64,000 bases of DNA from PFL25 sp046260155 (GCA_046260155.1 JBJYXV010000060.1:41648-105647); one strand, 5' to 3'. Shown: positions 53,625 to 63,040, numbered from the stretch's first letter. Notes: generated from the sequence alone by a model not told the origin. Numbers and translations: made by a program.

Positions 53625-55773
53625 AATTCAAATTTTTCTTCCCAGGATTGGAATTTCTTTGTGGGTAATTTTCGGATTTACTGTTTTTGTGATCTATTAT
53701 CAACAGGTCTGGAAGCTGTTCTCCGTGGGACCATTAAAATGGATCCAGGACAATTCTTCCCTGAATGCATTCTTTTCCCCTGCCTGGCACTTGATCCAGG
53801 GTGATCGCACAGCGATCCTACCCGGATATCTCCTGCAAGCAATCCAAAGAGGATTTATTGCACTTTGCGGGGGGATCATTGTTCTGATCTGTGCCTATTT
53901 TCTCGGTCTCGCCATTCTAAAGTTACTGCATATTGAACCTGGAGACCCGGTTGACGGCCTGCTCTACCGGATAGGCATTGGGTTAGGTGCTCTTTCTTTT
54001 ATCGCTCTTGGATCAGCTCTCCTTTCCCTATACCGCCGAGATATTCTTGGAATTATTGTGCTTTCGATCTTAGGCGCAGGTATTGTTTACACCATTTACC
54101 AGCAGCGAACCAAACAGCAAACCTTAAAAAGAGATTTCGCGCAGTTAAAAAATTCGCTGAGAGAAAATAAGACCTGGATGCTGGTTATCGGGCTCGCCTG
54201 TGCAATTGCGTTTGTGGGTGCTTTAGCCCCTGAAATTGAATATGATGCTCTCTGGTATCACCTGTGGTTGCCGGAGCAATGGCTTCAGAATGGATCCCCG
54301 GTCGACATCGTACAGGAATACATCTCTCTCTATCCGCTCACCTGGGAACTTAACTACGGTATTGCGATGACCCTTGGTGGTCCCATAGCCGCTAAACTCC
54401 TGCATTTCAGCATGCTGCTGCTCACGTCGCTGCTTGTAGCCCAAATCACTCGCTTTGCAGCACCGAAGGCCTCTCCCTGGATTGCCGTGGCATTATTTGT
54501 GACTCTGCCGACTGTTCTCTGGCAGGCAACCACAAGTTATATTGACCTGGCGCTGACTTTCTATGTTGGCATGGCAATCTATACTTTGCTGCAGTATACA
54601 AGGAAGACCGATATTCACAACCTGGCTCTGGCAACCATCTTCCTTGGTCTGGCATTAGCGATCAAACACCTGGCAATCATCGTCTGGCTCCTGGCGATCA
54701 GCGGATTAAGTCTTTGGCTCTGGCTGGAGAAGCGTGACTGGCGGCAAATATTCCGGACAGTTTTATTCTTGGGAGGCATCAGCCTGCTGTTCCCCCTTGC
54801 GTGGTACCTGCGCAGCTGGTCTGCATCTGGAAATCCCGTATTCCCCGATCTCTACAGCTTATTTGGGGCATTCCCGGCTGAGCGGTGGAGCCAAATTTCA
54901 GAGGCTGGATTGAATCAATTTAAGGCGCAATTTGGTTTTCCACGTACCCCGCTGAATTTAGGCCTGCTTCCGTGGAATATAACCATACATGCTGCCAGGT
55001 TTGGTGGTTCACTTGGTCCCATCTTGCTAATCTTGCTGGCCGGATTTCTTGTTAGTAAACCCAGGGGTAAAGAATTGCGCTGGATGGGCATTTTCTGCCT
55101 CGGGTATCTCATTTTCTGGGCTTCACCATTGAGCAGCTTCCAACTGCGCTTTCTCCTGCCGATCACGCCTTTCCTGGCAGTGCTCTGTGCTGCAGCGTTC
55201 CAGGAGATTACTTCACAGTTCAGCGGGATGGGTGGTAAGTCGAAATTTCTTGGCTGGTTATTGATCGCACTGTTAATTCTCAATCTACCACCCTTCACTT
55301 CCCTGCACGAGGCCGACCGGGAAGGGTGGAATGGATGGCTGACTCATGTGATCCATGAACTTCCTTTGGGGGTTGTATTCGGTTATGAATCTGAAGGTGA
55401 TTTCCTTGCTCGTAAAGTGCCTTCTTATAGAGCCTGGGAATATATCAACACAAATCTTCCTTTGGATGCACTCGTGCTTACCTTCAATGGTGGTGATCAC
55501 CTATACAGTCACCGGACACGCATTTCCAGTGAAGCTACTGCGGCACATACCGCTGTCTGGGGTGCTGATTTCAACATGAAAGAACAGGCATTACAAGCAT
55601 TGAAAGATCTGGGTGTCACTTATGTTTTATTCGATCGCCAGCAGCTGGAGTCGGGTGCACTCGATTCCCTGGCTCTTGCACAAGATTCCAGTCTGAAGTC
55701 CTGGTATGAATTAGAATATGAAGACGATCACTTTCTCCTGGCGCGACTGCGTTGGGAGCAATTATCCCAATAA
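53602..55773 (+). CDS. Large GT-C-like membrane protein
   Basis: A 723-residue protein from GTG 53602 with at least twelve membrane helices. Residues about 213-225 read EIEYDALWYHLWL, resembling the first-loop acidic motif of GT-C glycosyltransferases. The extracellular C-terminal 150 residues (about 570-720) contain an alpha/beta-like fold with LDALVLTFNGGDHLY. It probably adds a sugar from a lipid-linked donor outside the membrane. Family is not certain, but its place between GT2 and export genes supports a role in glycan assembly. Confidence 0.7.
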   Translation: MSSKPINRIQIFLPRIGISLWVIFGFTVFVIYYQQVWKLFSVGPLKWIQDNSSLNAFFSPAWHLIQGDRTAILPGYLLQAIQRGFIALCGGIIVLICAYFLGLAILKLLHIEPGDPVDGLLYRIGIGLGALSFIALGSALLSLYRRDILGIIVLSILGAGIVYTIYQQRTKQQTLKRDFAQLKNSLRENKTWMLVIGLACAIAFVGALAPEIEYDALWYHLWLPEQWLQNGSPVDIVQEYISLYPLTWELNYGIAMTLGGPIAAKLLHFSMLLLTSLLVAQITRFAAPKASPWIAVALFVTLPTVLWQATTSYIDLALTFYVGMAIYTLLQYTRKTDIHNLALATIFLGLALAIKHLAIIVWLLAISGLSLWLWLEKRDWRQIFRTVLFLGGISLLFPLAWYLRSWSASGNPVFPDLYSLFGAFPAERWSQISEAGLNQFKAQFGFPRTPLNLGLLPWNITIHAARFGGSLGPILLILLAGFLVSKPRGKELRWMGIFCLGYLIFWASPLSSFQLRFLLPITPFLAVLCAAAFQEITSQFSGMGGKSKFLGWLLIALLILNLPPFTSLHEADREGWNGWLTHVIHELPLGVVFGYESEGDFLARKVPSYRAWEYINTNLPLDALVLTFNGGDHLYSHRTRISSEATAAHTAVWGADFNMKEQALQALKDLGVTYVLFDRQQLESGALDSLALAQDSSLKSWYELEYEDDHFLLARLRWEQLSQ

Positions 55774-55809
55774 TCCTGCCGGAACCTTCTTTTCTTATCA
55801 CTTCTCACA

Positions 55810-56604
55810 ATGAAACATAGTTCAACGCATAATCAACACAACTGGTCATTAATTTATCTGCGCGATCTGCTCCGTGAATTGATCAGTCGTGATATCAAAC
55901 TGCGTTATAAACGCTCATTTTTGGGCATCCTCTGGTCATTACTCAATCCCCTGCTACAGCTGCTTGTCCTCAGTTTGATATTCAGGATTGTATTACCCCT
56001 GGATATCCCCAACTACAATACCTTTCTGTTCACCGGATTGCTCGTTTGGACCTGGTTCCAAACCTCTTTATATTCTGCAACCGGTACGATTGTTGAAAAT
56101 CGAGAGTTGATCCGCAGGCCTGGTTTTCCAGCGGGCATACTGCCCATTGTGACGGTAGCAACCAACTTCATCCATTTCTTACTGGCATTACCCATACTGC
56201 TGATCTTTTTGTTATTCGCTGGCATCCCCTTCAGTGAAGCAATGCTGGCGCTACCCGTCTTATTTATTGTCCAATTTCTCTTCACCCTCAGTTTGGTCTA
56301 CTTCATCGCGACCATTCACGTCCGGTTCCGTGACACACAATACCTTTTAGGTATCGCCTTGCTGTTAGGTTTTTACCTGTCACCGATTTTCTACGAAGCA
56401 TCAGCGATTCCACAGCAATACCAGCTGCTCTACAGGCTTAACCCGATGGTGACGTTGATAGAAGCCTACCGGAGCATCCTGATCGAAGGAGAATTTCCAG
56501 GCTTCTTTGGCCTGCTATTGCTCAGCATAATATCCATCATCCTGCTTTCGATAGGCTACAGGTTGTTCAAGTATGGTCGATCTCGATTCGTGGAGGAACT
56601 TTAG
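55810..56604 (+). CDS. ABC-2-type polysaccharide export permease (Wzm-like)
   Basis: A 264-residue membrane protein with six helices and the short cytosolic N-terminus typical of Wzm/KpsM subunits: LRELISRDIKLRYKRSFLGILW is the conserved amphipathic entry, of which DIKLRYKRSFLG is most diagnostic. It forms the channel for undecaprenyl-linked polysaccharide with the ATPase encoded immediately downstream (the next start follows the stop without gap). Confidence 0.9.
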   Translation: MKHSSTHNQHNWSLIYLRDLLRELISRDIKLRYKRSFLGILWSLLNPLLQLLVLSLIFRIVLPLDIPNYNTFLFTGLLVWTWFQTSLYSATGTIVENRELIRRPGFPAGILPIVTVATNFIHFLLALPILLIFLLFAGIPFSEAMLALPVLFIVQFLFTLSLVYFIATIHVRFRDTQYLLGIALLLGFYLSPIFYEASAIPQQYQLLYRLNPMVTLIEAYRSILIEGEFPGFFGLLLLSIISIILLSIGYRLFKYGRSRFVEEL

Positions 56605-57861
56605 GTGACTGTTCCTATCGTTGTCGAGGGTCTTGGGAAACGCTTCCGCCGTTATTCTGAAGATCACGCCTGGACCCTGCAAGAGACGATCCTGCGCGGG
56701 TTTAAACGCCACAAAGCAGATGATTATTTCTGGGCATTGAAGGATGTCAGCTTCCAGGTTCCGGAGGGTAAGATGCTTGGTCTGATCGGCCGAAATGGAG
56801 CTGGCAAATCAACCCTTTTACGCCTGATTGGGGGTGTTGGGGAACCTGAGATGGGAAGGATTGCCACGCATGGGCGCATCGGAGCGCTGATCGATCTCGG
56901 AGCAGGATTTCACCCCGACCTGACCGGTCGAGAGAATGTCTTCATCAATGGAGTCATCTCGGGTCTGCTGCGGAAGGAGGTTGACCAACGCTTTGATGAT
57001 ATCGTCCAATTTTCTGAGCTTGAAGAGTTCATTGACAGCCCCCTGCGCACCTACAGCACGGGTATGCGGATGCGGCTGGCTTTCTCTGTTGCAGTTAATA
57101 TCGATCCGGACATCCTGTTGATTGACGAGGTCCTGGCAGTGGGTGACTCGGCATTCCAGCACAAGTGTCTTGAACGCATCGATGAGTTCAAGGTAAAAGG
57201 CTGCACAATTGTACTGGTTTCCCATGATGCCAATCTGGTAGACCGAATCTGCGATGAGGCTTTATGGCTTAACGAAGGGCAAATTGCTGCTCGCGGTCCT
57301 GCCGAGAAAGTCGTGATGCAGTACGCCACAGCAATGCAAAAAGAAACTCAGAAGCGAACACCGGTTAATCAAACCAGCAAAAAACCTGACGATGGCACCG
57401 GATTAAAGATTAATGAAAATCGTTTCGGATCCCAGGAGATGGAGATCCGGAATGTTCAACTATTAAATGGAGCCGGGGATCCGGTTGAACATATTGAGAG
57501 TGGCGAATCTTTGACCATTGAAATGGAGTTCCACACAGCACAATCCATCGCTTCACCGAACTTTGGAGTCACTATCACCAGGGAAGATGGTACTATCTGC
57601 TGTGATACGAATATGCCTGCTTCTGATCTGGGACTGCCGGTAATAAATGGTAGGGGGAAAACGCGCTTGCGGTTCACCCGCCTCGACCTGGCAAAAGGAA
57701 CCTATTTTGTAAACGTCGGTGTTTACCAGAAGGATTGGACGTATGCCTACGATTATCACTGGCAAGTTTATTCGTTACGAATCGGGGATGGGGGTCCAGA
57801 GAAAAGCCTGTTGTATCCACCACAGCAGTGGGAAATTGAGACAGACAATAACCTGGATTAA
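56605..57861 (+). CDS. ABC polysaccharide exporter ATPase (Wzt-like)
   Basis: A 418-residue ATPase from GTG 56605, directly after the permease stop. Walker A GLIGRNGAGKSTLLRLIGG lies near residue 60, the signature is YSTGMRMRLAFS and Walker B DILLIDEVLAVGD. Residues about 285-410 form a C-terminal beta-sandwich (IESGESLTIEMEFHT), like the Wzt carbohydrate-binding domain that recognises the modified end of the glycan. Its presence suggests that chain length or end capping controls export. It closes the cluster. Confidence 0.95.
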   Translation: MTVPIVVEGLGKRFRRYSEDHAWTLQETILRGFKRHKADDYFWALKDVSFQVPEGKMLGLIGRNGAGKSTLLRLIGGVGEPEMGRIATHGRIGALIDLGAGFHPDLTGRENVFINGVISGLLRKEVDQRFDDIVQFSELEEFIDSPLRTYSTGMRMRLAFSVAVNIDPDILLIDEVLAVGDSAFQHKCLERIDEFKVKGCTIVLVSHDANLVDRICDEALWLNEGQIAARGPAEKVVMQYATAMQKETQKRTPVNQTSKKPDDGTGLKINENRFGSQEMEIRNVQLLNGAGDPVEHIESGESLTIEMEFHTAQSIASPNFGVTITREDGTICCDTNMPASDLGLPVINGRGKTRLRFTRLDLAKGTYFVNVGVYQKDWTYAYDYHWQVYSLRIGDGGPEKSLLYPPQQWEIETDNNLD

Positions 57862-58072
57862 TTAACCAGCATATTCAATTTTTGGTTAAACCTTAAATAC
57901 TTTCACCCAGTCTCCGCATCAATCTAGTTAATACAGACTTTCAGCAACTGGCAAACGGCTGGGGGATTTTCCAAAAGCGATTTATCCGGTTGAATCAACG
58001 ATACCTACACTATCCCCCACGAGAGTTTTCAAGCAACATCTCAAGGTAAAGCTTACGAGTTGTCCGGCAGTA

Positions 58073-59002
58073 CTAAAGCCAGTCCATTTTACGGAAGACA
58101 ACGATGACCAGGATTGACAATAAAACGGACAAGCCTAACAGGATACTGAAAGATTGCGCAGCTGATTCACCAGGTAAGGGAACATTCATGCCATAGATGC
58201 TGGCGATCAATGTTGGTATGCTGATGATGATCGTCACAGCTGCTAAAAACTTCATTACAGTATTAAGGTTATTTGAGACGATGGATGCAAACGCATCCAT
58301 CATTTGAGTCAGGATGTTTTGTGCGATATCCACATGATATTCTGCCTGACGAATCTCAATGAGTACATCCTCAGCTAATTCTTGATCATCAGGAATCCAC
58401 TGCAGAAAATCTCCCTTCAGCAGCTTCTCCAGCATCATTTCAATGGAGTTCAAAGAAGTTGAGAAATATACGAGACTCTTCTGGTAATTCAATAACTGGA
58501 GGACCTCTCGATTTCGAAGGGAGTGTTTGAGGTGGTCTTCAACATCATCGATCGCACGATTTATTTCACGCAGATATATCTGGTAATCAGACGCGGCCTG
58601 CATAATGAGGCTCAAAACGAATTGAGTTTTATCCTGGGGGTTCAACCCTGACGGTGGGGTTACGGAGAGCTTCTCATAGAGACCCATTTCTCTTGGCTCA
58701 ATCGTAACGATATACTGAGGTAATAGAATGATGCTCACAGGCGCAGTAGAGAAAGGAATATCAGACGCATCCTCCTGTTGGAATGGCATATGGATGACTA
58801 TGTAGACCGTGTCATCCCGTTTAATCACGCGTGATCTTTCCTCGAAATCAAGGACATGTACCAACAATTCTGGAGGGATGCCAATCGCTTGAAGCTGAGC
58901 AAGTTCAGCATCGCTGGGATGGCTGGCATGAATCCAGCTATATGGAATAATATGTTCGGAATTGCTAGTTTGTTCACCGGCAACTTCAAGTATCTCTAAC
59001 AT
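58073..59002 (-). CDS. corA: CorA-family magnesium/cobalt transporter
   Basis: A 309-residue protein with a cytosolic N-terminal domain (about 1-235), a long stalk helix and two C-terminal membrane helices. The diagnostic YGMNVPLPGE follows the first helix and the basic C-terminus is FRKMDWL. Length fits CorA-type channels. It is monocistronic and convergent with the glycan cluster. Confidence 0.95.
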   Translation of the reverse strand: MLEILEVAGEQTSNSEHIIPYSWIHASHPSDAELAQLQAIGIPPELLVHVLDFEERSRVIKRDDTVYIVIHMPFQQEDASDIPFSTAPVSIILLPQYIVTIEPREMGLYEKLSVTPPSGLNPQDKTQFVLSLIMQAASDYQIYLREINRAIDDVEDHLKHSLRNREVLQLLNYQKSLVYFSTSLNSIEMMLEKLLKGDFLQWIPDDQELAEDVLIEIRQAEYHVDIAQNILTQMMDAFASIVSNNLNTVMKFLAAVTIIISIPTLIASIYGMNVPLPGESAAQSFSILLGLSVLLSILVIVVFRKMDWL

Positions 59003-59296
59003 GATGATCCAATCTCAAAAAATCTACAGCCTGCTGGTTTTCGACGGGTGAAATTGATTGTACTTTATGCAGGGCATTCCTTATGGATCATTATACTTCA
59101 AGGGCACAATCCGGTTCAGATCCTATCTGGCTTGATTTCTATTCCCCTGGAATCACCCATTCCGCTGAGGCGGGTGTTCGCCGACAAGAAAACAGCATCA
59201 GGCCGGGCAGCATTTTATATATAGACTGTTCCGAAAGTAAGACCGGGAAAATATCTTTCAAAAATCTTCAAGCCTGGCAGATAGTACCTGGTTGCC
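59003..59296. other. 294-bp intergenic region
   Basis: It holds the promoter region of corA. An open frame on the plus strand (59083-59355) overlaps the next gene on the opposite strand and has no family resemblance, so it is not counted. Confidence 0.4.
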
Positions 59297-59620
59297 TCAA
59301 GCCTGAGTATTTTCCTCCTCAGCTTGAAGCCTCTCAGCGCGGGTATTCCAGCTGAAGGCGAATATCGCGCGGTATGTGATGAAGGCCCCCACCACGAATA
59401 CAAAGGATAAAATCACCAGGGGGAGAATGCCTGAAAGCCTGCCCGTGTATAGAAGCAGGAGATAAATAGAAACACTGCCACTCAGACCGTAATAGAGAGC
59501 CAGGATCCCGACCAGGGTATTTGTCATCTTCTCATCTTTTTTTGGTCTGAGGAATAGTATTGGAAACCAGGTCTTATCCAGATCATTTAAGCTGTTGGCA
59601 AGATTGATTAGAGTCTCCAT
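59297..59620 (-). CDS. Small membrane protein
   Basis: About 107 residues from ATG 59620 (GGAG nine bases in front; GTG 59626 also possible). A cytosolic N-terminus (METLINLANSLNDLD) is followed by two or three helices near residues 37-55 and 61-83, and a charged C-terminus (RAERLQAEEENTQA). No family recognised. It lies between corA and the gap region. Confidence 0.6.
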   Translation of the reverse strand: METLINLANSLNDLDKTWFPILFLRPKKDEKMTNTLVGILALYYGLSGSVSIYLLLLYTGRLSGILPLVILSFVFVVGAFITYRAIFAFSWNTRAERLQAEEENTQA

Positions 59621-59682
59621 AAGCACTGTCTCCGATCAGATTATTATCCGGGTGCGGTTCTGATTACCGATTGGTCCTGATG

Positions 59683-59919
59683 TTACCACCGAGTTGACAT
59701 CAGTGCATACTCCAGGGATGCGGTAAGCAATTTAAAATCCTGCCCCTCCTGGTGCAGCAGGAATATCGAATTCTTCCTCTCACGGTCCACAAGGTTTCCG
59801 ACTTCGCTCTACAAGGCTGTAAAATTTTTTCAATGATCCGTCTCTAATTGGTCAAAAAGTCGATCTGCCTGGCGAAGAAGGAGTTCACCGCGAGCCAGTT
59901 CCAAATGCATCCTTTCCAG
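59683..59919 (-). pseudogene. Open frame fragment beside the gap, with in-frame stops
   Basis: Reading leftward out of the gap, the frame encodes MHLELARGELLLRQADRL, then a stop at 59830-59832, and continues in the same frame with a second stop at 59809-59811 before SEVGNLVDRERKNSIFLL, ending at 59683. The protein-like character beyond both stops suggests a decayed gene end, or sequencing error at the contig edge. Family unknown. Confidence 0.25.
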
Positions 59920-60019
59920 NNNNNNNNNNNNNNNNNNNNNNNNNNNNNNNNNNNNNNNNNNNNNNNNNNNNNNNNNNNNNNNNNNNNNNNNNNNNNNNNN
60001 NNNNNNNNNNNNNNNNNNN
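59920..60019. other. Assembly gap of 100 N
   Basis: Exactly 100 ambiguous bases, the usual placeholder for a gap of unknown size. The two sides need not be adjacent in the genome, so nothing should be read through it. It cuts the cupredoxin gene. Confidence 0.98.
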
Positions 60020-60363
60020 CAGACGACGGTGTAGGTACCTGCTTCGCTCGGAGCTGTGAAGGTTTCGGTTTTGGTCTCGCCCGGTTGAGCTTCCATTTCC
60101 CAGTAGACTTTGTCTTCATCATCTTCGTCGAATGGGATAGTGACTTCCATGCCTTGCTTGATAATCACCCATTCATGCTCAAGGGTGCCATCATTCGTAA
60201 GCGTCAGCTCAACTTCATTTCCAGCAGACACGGTCCAGTTGGTCGGCTCGAATTTAAAATCGGTGGTGGTCACTGAGATTTTATCCGGACCGCTTGCCCC
60301 ACATGCTGAAAGGGCAAATACGCCAATAAGAACGATGAAAAGGAACACAAACTTTCGATACAT
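60020..60363 (-). CDS. Cupredoxin-like lipoprotein (3' end lost in gap)
   Basis: The N-terminal 115 residues from ATG 60363 (GGAG in front) are visible. A signal sequence ends in the lipobox ALSACGAS; the mature part has EPTNWTVSAGNEVELTLTND and LEHEWVI, the entry strands and first His of cupredoxin folds. The Cys, second His and Met copper ligands would lie in the missing part. It would be a surface copper protein in electron transfer. The open frame upstream to 60417 has no SD. Confidence 0.75.
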
Positions 60364-60746
60364 GATATTTCTCCTGTGGATAAAAACCTGAATACGATCA
60401 AGCGCGCATCGGTTCACTTCTTAACCGATCACCCGGATGATTCTGATCTGAACGATATGCAGTTGGAATTTACTGTGTTTTGTGTTACACAATGAATACT
60501 TAACCGATCAAGTATTCTGGTTTTATGACTCCCAATTTATTTGGAGTAATTTTATCATATCTCGACAATTTAGTCCCGTGTATTAATAAAAATCAATGTA
60601 GTGACAAGCCCCGATAACTGTCGAAAGATTAAGGTATCCAATTCAAAACACCGGTGATTCTCCCCCGCCTTCACAAAGACAGGTGCATGCTGTTTTATAC
60701 ACCATCCGATTCCCTGCAAAACAAACCGCATGTCAGTATTAGAATG
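60364..60746 (-). promoter_or_regulatory. Upstream region of the cupredoxin gene with repeats
   Basis: This 383-bp stretch contains two copies of CTTAACCGATCA (60420-60431 and 60499-60510). The second sits inside a perfect 7-bp inverted repeat AATACTT / AAGTATT (60495-60516). These could be operators for the cupredoxin gene. No coding frame was found. A definite promoter could not be chosen. Confidence 0.35.
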
Positions 60747-61340
60747 CTACTGCCTGGGTAGCCAAACGCTGATTGGTGTCAGCTGTATCTGCTTGGAGAG
60801 ACCATAGGCAGCCGGCAGGTCGCTGTCGCATTCGACAAGCGTGCGGCCAAGAACGAGCACCGAGTTGTTCGGCGAAGATATCTGCATCATACCGCCTGGC
60901 GCATGTCCTTTCCATCCAGGCCCGGTAACGAGATAGTCACCTTCCTGCGTACCTGTAGTACGTTTGCCGACATAGGCAAAATTCGTGTTGCTCGACGGAT
61001 CGGTGAACTGGACACTGTAGTAGCGGCCCGCCATGTCTGGCACATGCAAGATCTGCGGCCCTTTTCTGAGGTCTAACCAGCCGACTGTAACGAGCGTGTC
61101 GCGGTTCACACCGGTCGTCATCAACCACGATGCTGAAGGAGGTGGGTGGAGGGGATCTGCAAAAAGCGCCTGGGATTCCGTATAGAGCGTATTGACCGGG
61201 ATAGGGCCACCACCTGCTCCTTTAACGAGGATCGCTCTCTTGTACACGTACAGCATCATGCGTGGCCAAAGGTAGGTGAAAAGTGACCATGCCGCGACCA
61301 TGACCAAACCGAAAACAAGTAAATGCTCGTATCCCATCAT
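60747..61340 (-). CDS. DUF1254-domain protein
   Basis: A 197-residue protein with an N-terminal membrane helix (about 5-25) and a DUF1254 domain: VNTLYTESQALFADP, TLVTVGWLDLRKGPQILHVPD, and RYYSVQFTD with an aromatic-rich site; the end reads ITLTPIS-like LTPISVWLPRQ. It overlaps the DUF1214 gene by four bases (ATGA). Function unknown. The pair is GC-richer than its neighbours and this two-gene arrangement is common in Alphaproteobacteria, suggesting transfer. Confidence 0.85.
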   Translation of the reverse strand: MMGYEHLLVFGLVMVAAWSLFTYLWPRMMLYVYKRAILVKGAGGGPIPVNTLYTESQALFADPLHPPPSASWLMTTGVNRDTLVTVGWLDLRKGPQILHVPDMAGRYYSVQFTDPSSNTNFAYVGKRTTGTQEGDYLVTGPGWKGHAPGGMMQISSPNNSVLVLGRTLVECDSDLPAAYGLSKQIQLTPISVWLPRQ

Positions 61341-62014
61341 GTCACCTTCACAACAGGAGGCACCTCGTACTCACCTTCGAGAATGACTGTGCCAGGTATA
61401 TACACGCGCAGCCAGAGAATAAATTTACCTGCCGGCGCAGGCAGCCAGTTGGATTCATGGCCTGCCGGAGCGGTGTTCTGAATGTAAATGTCGACGGAAC
61501 CGTCGGTATTTTGGGCGAGGCCTGAGCGATCGCTGACGCTGTAGCGCTTGATCGGATTCACCACGAAGCGGTTTTTTGCATCACCCATTGTCAGCGACCA
61601 GAATGCATCATTGGGGGGTAGCCCGCCTGCCGGGAAGTGCATGATGTAATCGTGCTCTCCAGAGAGCGCATGACCCGCGCCATCTCCAGATGTCGTCCAG
61701 TACATTGCCTCTTGCGGCACGTTTACCGGACCAGGAAATATCTGGGCACACGCGGCTCGCATCAGCATGCCATTGCCAGACACGCCGCAGCCGAGCATGG
61801 TGATCCAGCCGTTGACCCTTGTAGCCTTGAGCCTGGCGAAAATTTGGGCCGTGATAAACGCCAGCCCGAAGCCAATGAGGATGCCCTGCACCACGTCATT
61901 CCGTACGGTTCTTGATTCGGAAAAAAAGTGGCCAAAAATGAATGAATAGATGATGAAAAAGCCAACTATCAAGCTGTTGATTACCAGGAGATAAGCGGAA
62001 ATCCTGCTGCTCAT
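61337..62014 (-). CDS. DUF1214-domain protein
   Basis: A 225-residue protein with two membrane helices (about 7-30 and 43-62) and a C-terminal DUF1214 domain: FWSLTMGDAKNRFVVNP, RYSVSDRSGLAQNTDGSVDIY and NWLPAPAGKFILWLRVY. In many bacteria DUF1214 and DUF1254 are joined in one chain; here they are separate, translationally coupled genes. Role unknown. Confidence 0.85.
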   Translation of the reverse strand: MSSRISAYLLVINSLIVGFFIIYSFIFGHFFSESRTVRNDVVQGILIGFGLAFITAQIFARLKATRVNGWITMLGCGVSGNGMLMRAACAQIFPGPVNVPQEAMYWTTSGDGAGHALSGEHDYIMHFPAGGLPPNDAFWSLTMGDAKNRFVVNPIKRYSVSDRSGLAQNTDGSVDIYIQNTAPAGHESNWLPAPAGKFILWLRVYIPGTVILEGEYEVPPVVKVT

Positions 62015-62033
62015 AGGATTAATTTTACTACTG

Positions 62034-62217
62034 TCACAACGGTGTGATCTGGATCAGCTTTGTACGTTTGCAGGCAGCCGGGAGGTCGATGTCGCTGTAC
62101 ACGAGAACCGAGCCGAGTACGAGCACTGAGTTGTCCCGCGCGGAAATCTATGCCGTGCCACCTGGCATTGTTCCCTGCCAGCCCTGCTCCAAAATGGGGT
62201 AATCGCCCGCCGGGTCA
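62034..62217 (-). pseudogene. Decayed second copy of the DUF1254 gene end
   Basis: Read on the minus strand this 184-bp stretch encodes GDYPILEQGWQGTMPGG, then an in-frame TAG, then DNSVLVLGSVLVYSDIDLPAA and ends LIQITPL-stop. It aligns along its length with the C-terminal part of the intact DUF1254 gene (GDYLVTGPGWKGHAPGG, NNSVLVLGRTLVECDSDLPAA, IQLTPIS). Only this end is recognisable; it lies just upstream of the DUF1214 start. It indicates an earlier tandem or chimeric copy now inactive. Confidence 0.75.
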
Positions 62218-62281
62218 GCTTCAGCGATTTATTCGGGGGTTTTGCAGCATTTTTCTAGGTGCTTCACCGGCAGGTTCTCGG

Positions 62282-62755
62282 CTACTCGGCGAGCGACAAG
62301 CGCGCCACCACCTCATCGCCCTCCCATTCACCCGTTTCAACAAAGCCTAGTTGCTTGTAGAGACTGCGCGCTGCTAGATTGGCGAGCTGGTAGGAGAGCG
62401 CAAAGTCCCGGTACCCATGCTGCCCCTGCAACATCGTGATTGCAGCCTGCACTGCTTGCCTACCATACCCGTGTCTCTGCATGTCTCGGTCGATCAGGAT
62501 CCCTCCGAGCCAGCAGCTTCCATCTGCCTCATCTGTGCTCCACATCATGAAACCGATGACTTGATCACCCAGGCTGATGGCAAGGGGTTGCCAGTCCTGC
62601 CCGTAACAGCAGAGGGCTAAGTAGGAGCTGGGCTCGGCAACAAACTCTCGCTGGGGCTCAAACACCTTCAGCCTGGCAATGGCGCGCCAGTTGCTTTGAT
62701 CGACCGGGTGCAGGGTCACCTGGATGTCACTCGTTTCAGGATCGCTTGCATTCAT
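62282..62755 (-). CDS. GNAT-family N-acetyltransferase
   Basis: About 157 residues from ATG 62755 (AGGAAG in front; the frame is open to 62815). The acetyl-CoA motif is DRDMQRHGYGRQAVQAAI and the end reads AARSLYKQLGFVETGEWEG, both diagnostic of GNAT enzymes, here SpeG/RimJ-like. Substrate unknown. Confidence 0.85.
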   Translation of the reverse strand: MNASDPETSDIQVTLHPVDQSNWRAIARLKVFEPQREFVAEPSSYLALCCYGQDWQPLAISLGDQVIGFMMWSTDEADGSCWLGGILIDRDMQRHGYGRQAVQAAITMLQGQHGYRDFALSYQLANLAARSLYKQLGFVETGEWEGDEVVARLSLAE

Positions 62756-62810
62756 TAGTTCCAGCTTCCTTTCGTAAAGCAATTGAGATTCATGCGCAGG
62801 GATGCTGTCG

Positions 62811-63040
62811 CCCAACTATTGGATATACTAAAAATTATCCGTATTAACAGTAAATTCGGTATCATATACTTACATTGGCTTTTCTTTAGAGCAGTTTTAT
62901 CGTAACCTATTTTAAAGCAAATAAGGACAACCGAAAAGCGGGTCCTTGGAAAGGATCAAAATATGGGTCTTGAAAGATGCAAACTACATCCCCCGCATGG
63001 GGGGCTACGATCAAACGGTTATAGGTGCTTATCCAGCTAG
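62811..63040. repeat. Left copy of an imperfect direct repeat with tRNA remnant
   Basis: This stretch aligns with 63776-64000: shared blocks include ATTCGGTAT, TTTTATCGTAACCTA / TTTTATCATAACCTA, AAAATATGGG and CAAACGGTTAT. The right part (62963-63040) corresponds to the tRNA-Met gene but is rearranged and cannot fold properly, with an unrelated hairpin CCCCC-GCAT-GGGGG at 62990-63003 inside it. It is a decayed duplicate. Confidence 0.6.

Noticed and set aside
59083..59355. 90-codon plus-strand frame between corA and the small membrane protein
   Set aside because: It overlaps the minus-strand membrane protein gene, lacks a ribosome-binding site and shows no family motif.
59830..60417. One continuous minus-strand frame across the N run
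   Set aside because: The frame is kept only because 100 N happens to preserve it; the cupredoxin start and the fragment beyond the gap are unrelated and the gap size is unknown.
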